From contig CM053327.1 in the NCBI GenBank assembly GCA_028583605.1, positions 35,485,626-35,549,625 of the forward strand: a DNA stretch of 64,000 bases, read 5' to 3'. Position 1 is the stretch's first letter. Each line of letters starts with the position of its first letter. The translations under genes and the position numbers were made by a program. Below are positions 1 to 9,980 of the stretch, in pieces. The stretch is from Dastarcus helophoroides. Its lineage: Eukaryota > Arthropoda > Insecta > Coleoptera > Bothrideridae. The notes below the pieces were generated by a model. That model worked only from the letters and a program-made list of their open reading frames with translations. It made no database searches and was not told where the DNA came from.

Positions 1-743
1 AAGAGATAAATTTAGAGAAAATACGCTCCAAATTTGCATAAAAATAAGAAAACTGTCAGAAAAATATTGAAAGCTCAAGAAAAAATGAACCCTGTAAATT
101 TTAAAATTTTTTGCAATTCGATTTTTTCTAAAAAAAGTTACTTCTACTGTGGAACTATAGAAAATTCTGAATCAAAATTTACAATTTTTCTAAAAATGTT
201 AAATTTATTCTTGAAATTCTCGAGTTCGAATTTAAAAATAAAGAGCAAATTTTGAAGAAAAAGCAGACAATATTTCTACGAAATGTTGAAATTTCTTATT
301 TATATAGAAAATTTTTGAAATAAAGTAGCAATTTAAAAATCAAAGAAAAAAAAAACATTTTTTAAGGTAGATTAATTGTCAAAAATATTCTTAAAATTTC
401 GACTTTTAAAGTGGGAATTATTGGAGTTTTCGAAAAAAAGAGTCAACACTTTAAGAAAAGTCTCAAAATTTCCAAATTAAAAATAATCAAAATGTTACAA
501 AAAAAATTAATCAACATTTTAATGCTTGAAGTCAATATTTTTGGATTAAAATTTAAATTTTGACAACATAAACTGCAAGTTTTTTTTTCGAAATTTGTTT
601 AAGAGCTTCGAACAGTTTTAAAAATCGAAATCTTTGTTATTTGGAGTAATATTTGTTTTAATACAATAATAAATAAATGATAAAATATAATAATAATAAT
701 AAATAAATAATAGATATAATAATAATAATAAATAAATAATAAA
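1..743 (+). repeat. AT-rich degenerate block repeat, A-rich polarity
   Basis: No gene is visible. The sequence is a decayed run of short units of the form gaaattttgaaaaa(gtc), with A-rich segments on the plus strand, ending in AATAAATAAT microsatellite (about 665-743) next to the transposon insertion. Open frames here are a by-product of composition. Confidence 0.6.
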
Positions 744-745
744 TA

Positions 746-1167
746 CAGGGTGTTACAAAAGTCCGGGCCGCTACTTCAGGAGCATATTCTACACATTAAA
801 ATATGAAAAATGTTGAAATACATTTTTTTCTTTAAATTGCCTCCTAACGGAGATATGACCATTTAAAGATGGCGCCCCTAAAGTGGTTTTTTTACTACAA
901 AAAGTTAACGGTTAGTAGCAAAGTCATGAAATTGGGCAAGCAGTTAAAGAATTGGATTAGGCATATTCTCATTTAACATATTTTTTAAATAAGCAGTAGC
1001 GTGGTGTGTAGGGGGTTGCCCGCGATTATTTTTTGCCGTAACTTTTTTGTATTGCAATATTTCGACACAAAAGTGCCATATTCGTAAAAAGCAACATTTT
1101 TATACAAAAAAGGTACTCTTTCTCAAAGTCGCTAAAAGTAACCGTTTCCGAGAAAAAGGCGTTTAAA
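746..1167 (+). repeat. Left terminal inverted repeat of DD41D transposon
   Basis: A 422-bp arm that matches 2555-2971 in reverse complement from CAGGGTGTTAC to GCGTTTAAA. Differences are isolated substitutions plus a short indel near 1075-1085 (CATATTCGTAAAA against CGTAAAA). It is followed by a ~215-bp leader before the transposase ATG. Confidence 0.92.
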
Positions 1168-1384
1168 TAATCCTATCCCGTCTTCGAAATTCTAACTAAT
1201 TTGTATAAGAAAAAATAAGTTGGTCATGCAAACTGATCGTAAAGAAAACAATTGTACTTGACAATATCTGCCAGAGATTGACGTTGTGTCACTGATAAAA
1301 TTTGGTCGTAAGCTGTAAACTTTAGCAGTTTTTGTTGTCAATAGTAAGTGTAGTAGTTTTTTAACTTTTCATTATTTTGATAAA

Positions 1385-2454
1385 ATGGACTATTCAAATC
1401 AAGAAATGGCCGATATGCATTTAATGTACGGGCTTGCAAATTGTAATCGTGCTGAAGCAAGACTGCTTTATGCTGAACGTTTTCCTAATAGACACCTACC
1501 AGGAGAAAAATTGTTCCAGAAAATTCATGCTCGTTTATGTGAAACAGGAAATTTTGTTTTCAAAGGCGAACGTGTTGGAAGGCCAAACGCAGAAGTTGCT
1601 AATTTAAAGGAGCGTGTGCTTCAGCGAGTTGAAGAAGATCCATGTGTCAGCACTAGACAACTTGCTTTAGCCGAAGGAGTAAATCACGTAACTATCTGGC
1701 GAATTTTGAAATTTTACCAATTTTACCCCTATCATTTTCAAAGAGTGCAAGGGTTACTTGCTGCTGATTATCCTCCAAGAATAGAATTTTGCAACTGGCT
1801 ATTGCATAAGATCGCTGAAATTGAGAACTTTCCATCGCTCATATTATTTACGGACGAAGCGGGTTTTACCAGAAACGGGATACTTAACTTTCACAACATG
1901 CATCAGTGGCAAGTTGAAAATCCCAATGCAGTTATTCAGTCGAGACATCAGCAGCATTTTTCACTTAACATTTGGGGAGGAATAATAGGGGACTCTATAA
2001 TTGGACCGTTTTTTTACCTCATAGGTTAACAGGAGCATCATATAGACATTTTTTGCAAACAGAATTACCCGTGTTACTTGAAAATGTTCCACTCATAACA
2101 AGACAGCGAATGTGGATAATGCACGATGGGGCACCTGCCCATTTTAGTGCAGTTGCTAGGGAATTTTTGAATAACAACTATCATCAACGATGGAGAGGTC
2201 GAGGAGGTCCGATACCATGGCCAGCTAGGTCTCCTGACCTCAACCCACTCGATTTCTACTTATGGGGACCTCTAAAGCAGATCGTCTACTCCACACCAGT
2301 TGACAATATCAATGATCTTCGTGAACGAATTGAAAATGGGTTCAACCAGATTCACAATACACCAGGCATTTGCGAAAGAGTAAGGAGTTCCCTTAGAAGA
2401 CGAGCCGAGCAATGTATTGCTGCAGGGGGCAGTAATTTCGAACACTTGCTTTGA
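1385..2454 (+). pseudogene. DUF4817/DDE transposase, one frameshift
   Basis: The N-terminal part (1385-2029 frame, ATG after AAA) has the insect DUF4817-like helix-turn-helix: ADMHLMYGLANCNRAEARL, then ERFPNRHLP and a second HTH with VSTRQLALAEGV..VTIW. The catalytic triad is intact: D in LFTDEAGF (codon at 1853), D in WIMHDGAPAHF (2125), D in SPDLNPLDFYLWG (2251), with 41 residues between the last two (DD41D). The frame shifts in a seven-T run at 2009-2015: frame 0 ends at 2029 and the remaining ~145 residues continue in the -1 frame to 2454. A one-base deletion is simplest; the TTTTTTA heptamer could in principle support -1 slippage. Total length near 355 residues suits the family. Confidence 0.85.
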
Positions 2455-2554
2455 TTTTTTTTTTCTTAATTTTGTACTATTTTTATATCAATGCAGTTAG
2501 TAGTGGATAAATTAGAAATTTGCAAAACGAATTCTAATAAATGCAACAATTTTG

Positions 2555-2971
2555 TTTAAACGCTTTTTTCTCGGAAACGGTTACTTTTAGCGACTTTGAG
2601 AAAGAGTACCTTTTTTGTATAAAAAATGTTGCTTTTTACGACACTTTTGTGTCGAAATATTGCAAAACAAAAAAGTTACGGCAAAAAATAATCGCGGGCA
2701 ACCCCCTACACACCACGCTACTGCTTATTTAAAAAATATGTTGCATGAGAATATGCCTAATCCAATTCTTTAACTGCTTGCCCAACTTCATGACTTTGCT
2801 ACTAACCGTTAACTTTTTGTAGTAAAAAAACCACTTTAGGGGCGCCATCTTTAAATGGTCATATCTCCGTTAGGAGGCAATTTAAAGAAAAAAATGTATT
2901 CCAACATTTTTCATATTTTAATGTGTAGAATATGCTCCTGAAGTAGCGGCCCGGACTTTTGTAACACCCTG
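2555..2971 (-). repeat. Right terminal inverted repeat of DD41D transposon
   Basis: A 417-bp arm complementary to the left end. Short open frames inside it are not genes. The outer 20 bases are identical to the left arm. Confidence 0.92.
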
Positions 2972-2974
2972 TAT

Positions 2975-5110
2975 AATAATAATACTACTAAAAAAAACTT
3001 AAATTTAAAAAGAGAAGAATTATCAGTTAAAAAAATAAAGCCAAATTTATCAGAAAAGCCGAAACTTTAAAAAAAGGGGAATTTTGAAAAATTTCGAAAT
3101 TTTGATAGTCAAATTTCCAAATGAATATGAGAATTTCGAAAAAAGTTAATATTTTGCAAAAATTTTAAATTTTTAAAATAGTCGACATTATCAATAATTT
3201 TGTGAATAGGAAAAAGTAAAATTTTGGAAAAATATCGCCATTTAAAATAAATTGCAGAATTTTTAATTAAATTTTCAAAGAAGCTGAATTTTTAAATATA
3301 GGGAAAACTCAAAATAATCTAAAAATTCGTAGTTATTAAAAAGGTTGAAATTTTGAAAAGGTAAAATTTTGGAAAAAGTCTAAATTTTGAGTATTTCAAA
3401 TTTCAAATAAAAACTCACTTTTTTTAAAAGTTAAAGATTTAATTGGGAATGTTCAAAAAAAATTATAAATAATATTTTGAAAAAACCTTTACAAAAAGTT
3501 TTTAGAAAGAGTCCAAATTATGGACAAAAAGTCGACGTTTTGAAATGGATTAGAAAATTTTTAGAAAAATTCGAAATTTACAAATTAGACGAAAATTTCA
3601 AAATACGTTTTTAAGAAATGTCTCACGCAAAATTTTTAAATAAAATATTGTCAGTTTGCAAAGAATGTCAAAAATTTGAAAATAGTTTAAATTAAAAAAA
3701 TAGTTGATATTTTAAAGTTTTTCAAAAACTTTAATTTTGAAAAATGGCTAAAATTTTGAAAAATTCGAACTTTTGAAACAACTGAAATTTTTAACAAAAT
3801 GAGAACTAAGAAAAAGTCAAAAATTTTAGAAAAATGCAGACTTAAGAAAATTAAAAAAAAAAGTTGAAATTTTTTGATACTTCGATTTTTCTAAATTTTG
3901 AGAAATATCCGAAATATATAAAATATTTAAGTATAAGGCAAACATTTTTTAAAACTTTCAAATTTCCAAAATAGTCAAAATTTTAGAAATGAAGAAATTT
4001 TCCAACAAATAGGTCGAAATTAAAAAAAATATCAAAACTTTAAAAAAATAGACACATTCAAAAGATCTGAGAACTATTATGTAGTTTTTAAAATAATTGG
4101 AAGTTTTAAAAAAGTTTACATTTTGAATAATTGGGAAATTTTAACCCAAATTAACAATAAAAACCAAAATTTTCGAAGTCGGAATATTAAAAACGAATCA
4201 AAAATTATCAGTTAGATCGAGGTTTTCAAAAGTCAAAATATTGAGAAGTTAAAAGTTTAAATTTTTGGTGGCTAAAATTTTGAACCAAAGTTGAAAATTT
4301 TTTTTTAAAAGATTAAAATTTTAGGTCGACAAAACTAAAATTTGGAAAAAATGTTAATCTTTTTATAAAGCGTCAAGATTTAAAAAAAAATTGAAATTTT
4401 GAAAGAATTTTAAAAATCGAAAAGTATCCAAATTAAGAAAAAGACAAAAATAGTCGAAAATGTGAAAAAAGTCGACATTCTATAAAATGTCTCCATTTCA
4501 AATAATTGAAACTTTGCCAAAGGTCGAAATTTTGAAAAATGGTTGACATTAAAAAAAACAGTCGAAATTATTAACAATCGAAATTTTCAATAAACATATT
4601 ATAATTTTTCAAAATAAAATGATGAAATTTTGAAAAAGAACGAACATTTTGAAAAAGATCGAAAATTAATTTTGAAATTTTGAAAAAGATCGACAATTTA
4701 AAAATTCAAAGATCCAGTTTTCAATAAATTTACATTTTCAGAAAAAGTAGAAATTTTGAAAGGGTGAAAACTTTGAAAAAATGTTCTTAATTTTATAATA
4801 CAAAAAAAAAACAAAACACTGAAAAGTTGAAATATTTTCGAAAATGGCGATATTTTTAAAAGAGTATACATAGATTTTTGGTAAAGTCAATATTTAAAAA
4901 TAAAATAAAGTTGACATTACAAGAAAAAAGTCTAAATTTTGGAAGACAATCGAAATTTTGGAAAAAATTTAGTCTTTTAAAAAATGCGACATTATTAAAC
5001 ATTTTCATTGTTAAATTTTCTAAGAAATGTGAAATTTTTGAAAAATTACTTTTTGAAAATGTCGAAATTTTTAGTCGATATTTTAAAAAGGTTAAATTTT
5101 GAAGAAATTA
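2975..5110 (+). repeat. AT-rich degenerate block repeat, A-rich polarity
   Basis: About 2.1 kb of short diverged units, typically gtcgaaattttgaaaaa, continuing the block left of the transposon with the same polarity. No coding signal; both strands have short open frames because stop codons are rare in this composition. Confidence 0.65.
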
Positions 5111-5159
5111 ACATTTTGCATCAAACATATATCACTTAACATTGTCGCAGCACCCCCAT

Positions 5160-5725
5160 TAGTTTTGGCTACGAGCCGCCACTGTTAGATCCCATCGTCC
5201 ATTAGTATGTTTGTTGCATTATCTTTTAATGTTTTCTTAGAGAAAACTGCGGTCTGAGTTTTTGAAGCGTTGAAGTCGACCAAATTGTTCTTACTCCATT
5301 CCAGAATAATCTCGAAGTCCCGATTAATCGTCTGTATCTGCTGTTCTCTTAGTCGATCTGAAGCAGCGATAGATAATGGTTTGTCGGAAAAAAAAGATGA
5401 CACAAGGTTACTATCATCTGCGTAGGTGTATATAGGATTGGAAGTTAAAGCTAGGAGATCGTTTATGTGTAACAGAAATAAAGTAGGAGACAGAACAAAC
5501 CCCTGAGGTACCCATGCATTAATCGTCTCGGATGAGATGCCATCGACGACGACGTGAAGAGATTTGTCACCGAGAAAACTGGATACTAAATAACAGAGTC
5601 CAGGGGGATGTTAATTTGGCAAGAAAAGATCGGTGCCACGTTATGTCGAAGGCTTTTGGGATATCCAATGCCACAATCCTCACCTTACCATGTTTTTCCA
5701 TAACTAAGTGACAAATATGATTAGC
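5160..5725 (-). pseudogene. LINE reverse transcriptase fragment (3' part), copy A
   Basis: Decayed minus-strand reverse transcriptase of a Jockey/CR1-like non-LTR element. Visible pieces are MEKHGKVRIVALDIPKAFD (5' end of the fragment, near 5700), a stretch with the YADD catalytic box (TYADDSNL, about 5415-5425), then SSFFSDKPLSIAASDRLRE, EIILEWSKNNLVDFNASKTQ and NATNILMD. Frames are broken by stops and small indels. The fragment repeats a segment also present in the neighbouring copy (5760-5955), so it is a separate insertion or a partial duplication. It lacks the endonuclease and the 3' end. Sense orientation matches the host gene. Confidence 0.8.
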
Positions 5726-5759
5726 ATTAAAATAATAATAAGGATTTCTGTGGGTAAAA

Positions 5760-6625
5760 GATGCCATCGACGATCTGAAGAGATCTGTCAGCGAGAAAAT
5801 TGGATATCAAATAACAGAGTCCAGGAGGAAGACCATAAGATGTTAATGTCGTGAGAAGAGATTGGTGCCAGACTCTGTCGAAAGCCTTTGAGATATCCAA
5901 TGCCACAATCCTAGCCTCACTATGTTTTTCCATAGCTGAGTGACAGATTTGAGTACCATATGCCAGTAGATCACCAGTGGAACGTGGTTGTCTAAAACCG
6001 TATTGCCTGTTTGAGATGATTCTAATTTCCTCCAGATATTTGAGAATCTTGATGTTGATAACCTTTTCCATCAGTTTAGATATAACAGGTAACAAAGATA
6101 TAGGGCGATAGTTGTTAGCCAGATTCCCTTTTTCCTTTTTAGGGACAGGCTGCACCCTAGCAGATTTCGAGATGTTAGGGAATACACCTTTGTTCTAAGA
6201 GAGTCTTAACAATTTGCTTAGGACAGGAGTCAACTTTAAGGCTCACTTCTTAAGAACAATAGCAGGAATACCATCAAAGCCAGAAGCTTTCAAGGTTTCA
6301 AGCTCAAGGAAAATCTTCCTGATTGTGCGTTGTCTGAAAACAACTTCAGGCATCGAAGTGCCAACCTTAGGAAGAATAGAAGCTTCTAGGTTTCGAGAAT
6401 CAAGATTGGAATTTTCAGCAAATATTAAGGCTAACATGTCAGCCTTTTCCTTGGAGGTAGTAGCAATATTGCTATTTTCATCGAGTAAAGGTGAAAAATC
6501 TGAAGGTGTAAAATTCTTTCCAATCGACTTAGCAAATTCCCAAAAGGACCTGGAATTGTTCGGACAGTTGATAAGCCTCCGGTGCATTTTACGATCGAAA
6601 TCTTCTTTTGCCTCGTCAATAACCT
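5760..6625 (-). pseudogene. LINE reverse transcriptase fragment (5' part), copy B
   Basis: Minus-strand fragment covering the N-terminal side of the reverse transcriptase of the same LINE family. From high to low coordinates it reads pieces such as HRRLINCPNNSRSFWEFAKS, TIRKIFLELETLKASGFDGI, then NNYRPISLLPVISKLMEKV, NRQYGFRQPRSTGDLLAY, ALDISKAFDRVWH and LISNFLADRSLQI. At least one frameshift splits it near 6155-6245. It stops near 5760 without the YADD box, which lies in the adjacent copy. Its 5' end carries a 15-bp fold-back (6611-6647). Confidence 0.82.
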
Positions 6626-6647
6626 GTTTACAAGGTTATTGACGAGG
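6611..6647. repeat. Perfect 15-bp inverted repeat at LINE 5' truncation
   Basis: CCTCGTCAATAACCT (6611-6625) and its exact reverse complement (6633-6647) surround a 7-base loop. The left arm is the 5' edge of the LINE fragment; the right arm is an inverted copy of that edge, probably made during truncated reverse transcription or repair. Confidence 0.85.
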
Positions 6648-6684
6648 AATTATATCAAAGTGATAAGTGCTTCTGTCTTTATCT

Positions 6685-6789
6685 AGCTATGAAATCGTGA
6701 GCTATGAAATCGTGAGCTATGAAATCGTGAGCTATGAAATCGTAAGCTATGAAATCGTGAGCTATAAAATCGTGAGCTATGAAATCAGG
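6685..6789 (+). repeat. 15-bp tandem repeat, seven copies
   Basis: The unit AGCTATGAAATCGTG is repeated seven times head to tail with only a few substitutions (copies at 6685, 6700, 6715, 6730, 6745, 6760, 6775). The length is in multiples of three but no frame through it is supported as coding. Confidence 0.95.
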
Positions 6790-7832
6790 AAACAATGTTT
6801 ATTTAAATAGTTTGTTGCGAATCAGGAGCGCTCTGTTGCGGAAAGGTATAAGTTGATATGCCTCTACTTGAAAAAAAAATATATTAACATTTTGTTTCCT
6901 GGATTTATTCTTTTCACCACGTGATTAATATTATTGATATAATTTCAGAGACAACCTGTATATATTACTTTGGATAATACTGAGTAATTGGAAATTATTC
7001 CAAAGATTTAGTCTTTTTAACCTCTGAAAGTGTATGAAAATAAAGTTTACTGCACTACTATAATTTAATGACAGCACGGCACGTAATAATTCATATCAAG
7101 AGAAGTTACATCAAAAGATTTAGTCTAGACGCAGCTTCGCGTTTCAGTGCAATTTAAACTTTGATTTCTCGTTAAGAGCGAATCAATAACAAAGTCATCA
7201 ATCATTCCGCTGAATGACTCGAGATTATTTTTCGTCTAAATTCAATACAATTAAATGTGGCGTAAAAGGGATAATGTGCCGGAGAGGAAGAAAAAAACCG
7301 AGCGAAAGGTATCAAGAATCGACCGAACATATACCAGTGTATATTCGGGCTTTTATGGATTCCGGGGGACGAGAAATAACCTAAAAATATTGCCTTCGAT
7401 GGGACGGGGTGGTTTTCGGAAGTCGTCTTGCTAGATGACGTCATTAAGTTGGGCTCGTGGCGCCATCAACGGTGCAGGCGGCGCGTCGCCACTCAAGGCA
7501 TTTGTATTCTCATCTCGCGTAAAACCCATAGAAACTGCGAATCTAGAACAACAAATGAATACGGCCATATCCTGCCATCGGAAAGTTTACTTTGTTTAAT
7601 TATTTTCTGAAATCCAAAAAGTCATAAATTTCGAATGCTTACGTCACAAGACAGGTAAACATAAACTGCCACAGAAATTTACCTGAAGACTAACAATGTA
7701 TAATGCTGGGAAATCATAAATTTGTTCCCATGGCAATTTTGTTCCAAACCAGAATTAAGAATTGCAAACGAGAAACAATGTTGGTGTTTTTGTTACATTA
7801 ATCGTGTGTGTGAATGTATTGCTGAGTTTCCA
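6790..7832. other. Unassigned sequence 3' of the probable last beat exon
   Basis: Higher-complexity sequence without a recognisable gene. If 7833-7990 is the last exon, the 3' UTR of the minus-strand gene would lie just left of 7833; an ATTAAA (TTTAAT on plus, near 7595) is a possible polyadenylation signal. A GC-richer stretch at about 7400-7510 has no convincing reading frame. Confidence 0.35.
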
Positions 7833-7990
7833 CTACATTGTGATTAAATACAAAAATATATTTAAAAATAACTGAAAAATTTCAATGACGTAAAGCCCCA
7901 CATCGAAGAAATTCATGAGGAAGAACTTGGTAAACCAAACATGGTTGTCGAATCCGCCACAATCGTCCGTAATATTGGTGTAGCATGTTG
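7833..7990 (-). CDS. Probable last beat exon: hydrophobic C-terminal tail
   Basis: This 158-nt open stretch follows a pyrimidine-containing acceptor (TCTCCTGCAG, AG at 7991-7992). Two bases plus 51 codons and TAG make it phase-1 compatible with the donor at 51128, giving DPVPAK-A-TCYTNITDDCGGF. A glycosylation sequon (NIT) and two cysteines precede HVWFTKFF and then a hydrophobic end (LYVIEIFQLFLNIFLYLITM) suited to membrane anchoring or GPI attachment. Base composition and codons look coding, unlike the flanks. Against it: the implied intron is 43 kb, the tail is not a motif I can tie to Beat with certainty, and one or more exons could lie between. It could instead be the last exon of another minus-strand transcript. 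Confidence 0.5.
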
Positions 7991-7999
7991 CTGCAGGAG

Positions 8000-9980
8000 A
8001 TTCCTTATATTGTATATATATGTGAAAGAGGGTGCGTAAGGCATTCGTAAACAAATGTTCATGGTTTAAGCATAAGGGCATATTCGCGACTTACGGGTTT
8101 ATGTGTTGTCTTAGGCTTTTACGTTGATACCTCATTCCGCACATCCCTCGCTTCTAAATGGAGAAGGCGGGTATCTACCAGGAACGTGATTAGAATTAAA
8201 CGACCGAAAATCTAATAAAATATACTCGTTTCAGCCTTGTCGGTAAAGCAGATATCGCGTGAATATAATCTATCCGCTAATAAATTTTCGACGCTGAAAT
8301 TTCTATTTTCTTCAAATCATGGTTACTCGCCTGACCAAACCGTTACCTTCCGACTTCTTTCATCGTTTTGCTTTATTTACTTCCTGCACAAATTGCAGGA
8401 AATGAATAAAAATCAATACAACTAAAAAAAGAACCCACAGAAATGTTAAATTGGTATATGCTGAACAATGCAATGTTTGGAAAAAGAGTGGAGAATATTG
8501 TAATAAGCAAGATATTGTTACAGTAGATGATAACTAAATTTAATTTGGTTATTTACAATAAATTTTTGATCTGATAACGTGAAAAAAAGCGACATAACGT
8601 ATTCAATATAATTTTAAAAAGTTTTTTTTCGAAACTTTGTATTTTAATTACCATTTTTATTCCAATGTTAATATTTCGACTTCTTAAAAAATATTGACCC
8701 AAATTCAAAAATATGAAGGAAATTGAAAATTTAATTTTGAGAACAAACATAAAGATTTTCTGTATCTTCTTTGCAAAGTTATATCCTTTTTATTTATGTT
8801 TTATTGGCTTTTTTATGGCAGCTACCTCTTCCACAATTTTAGAAGGTTACTAGAAATCTAGAATTGTGAAAGGAGTAACCGGCCAAGAAAAAGCCAATAA
8901 AATGTGAATGAAATCAAACAAAATTTGTAAAATATTTTTTTTTATTTGCAATATACTCAAATAATAACGCTGGGGACCGATAATTCAAACTAAAGAACAG
9001 AAATCAAATTACTTCATCATTAAACAGTTGGCAGCGTTGTTCCCAATTAACTAAAATTTGAACCCAGCGAACTAAATATTGATTTAAAAGTTTGATTAAC
9101 AGACTCTTCTAAATCATCCCTGACGCGTTCAAAACAAATACGAACGACATATATCCTGGAAACGCAAAGGTGTGAGCTGACAAATAACATCTGTATTCGA
9201 TGACCGAGCGCACAACGTTGCGATATGATGTTGTATAATCTGGTTGCGACTCGGGACTTGTACCGAATTGATTAATAGCGTCGGTTTGATTAAGCGCGTG
9301 ACAAGCGGAGCAGACATGAACTAATGTCTTTGCCTGGAACTGCGAGGGCTCACCTCCTCACTCCGGACCAAGATCTCATCCGGCAAAATGAACTCTGGGC
9401 TTCGACTCAAAAGTTGTGCGGTCAGTAATGGACTGCGGTTATCCCGGCTCGAGGGTCTTCTGATTAAACTACAACTTTGTTGAACGTTTCATCGAATTCG
9501 CACGCCCGGTCTCTGCATCCACTTAGATTCATTAGATAGTGGCGATATGAGCATTCGTTCTTTGAAAGTTCTTAGGTCGATCAAGAACAGCACTTTTTGC
9601 TCGTCTCGCTAATCGAAGACAATATACAAACTTTGGACTGCTAATTTAACATGATTGGTTTGTTAGCATTGGCAAATGTAAGATTTTTTTAAAGTGTAAA
9701 GGATTATTAAATTACGTGTTTGCTATCCATATTAAGCCACTAACTCAAGTTAGTCCAGTCAAAAGATTTAATTTCAATTCAAAAGATCAAGGCCAAGTCC
9801 AAAGTTTGAGGTCAGGTCAAAAATTTAAATTGGAACTTAAGAAACCACATTCTTTCAGAAAGTTAAGAATTTTAGGTTTGATCTGAGAATCCTGAATTAA
9901 CGAAGCTTTTAGAGAGGACAACTGCAAAGGTTCATAAAAGCAAAAACAATGTAATCGCTTAAGCAGGTCATTTACTAGGT
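8000..9980. other. Intronic or intergenic sequence, no gene seen
   Basis: Apart from a long hairpin at 8799-8906, no repeat or coding exon is convincing. A higher-complexity stretch at about 9120-9660 stands out from the AT-rich surroundings but shows no frame with recognisable protein similarity. Confidence 0.4.
8799..8906. repeat. Imperfect ~50-bp-stem hairpin (MITE-like or pre-miRNA-like)
   Basis: The left arm starts GTTTTATTGGCTTTTTT and the right arm ends AAAAAGCCAATAAAA. Inner parts also pair (TTCCACAATTTTAGA with TCTAGAATTGTGAAAG), leaving a short loop near 8848-8855. Arms pair at roughly 80 percent. I saw no second copy in the window. Confidence 0.7.

Larger units (their letters stand above)
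746..2971 (+). mobile_element. Tc1/mariner-superfamily DD41D transposon with ~420-bp inverted repeats
   Basis: A complete-looking DNA transposon of 2,226 bp flanked by TA dinucleotides (744-745 and 2972-2973), the superfamily's target duplication. It begins CAGGGTGTTACAAAAGTCCG and ends with the reverse complement. The termini form very long inverted repeats (746-1167 and 2555-2971) with few mismatches and small indels. A single transposase frame lies between them. DD41D Tc1/mariner elements are known from insects (rosa-type). High arm similarity suggests a fairly recent insertion, although the frame is broken once. Confidence 0.92.

Noticed and set aside
2541..2732. 63-codon plus-strand frame after the transposase
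   Set aside because: It lies inside the right terminal inverted repeat.
6214..6642. 142-codon plus-strand frame
   Set aside because: It is antisense to the LINE reverse transcriptase fragment.
7202..7444. 80-codon minus-strand frame near the putative gene end
   Set aside because: No recognisable motif; it falls where the 3' UTR or intergenic sequence would lie.
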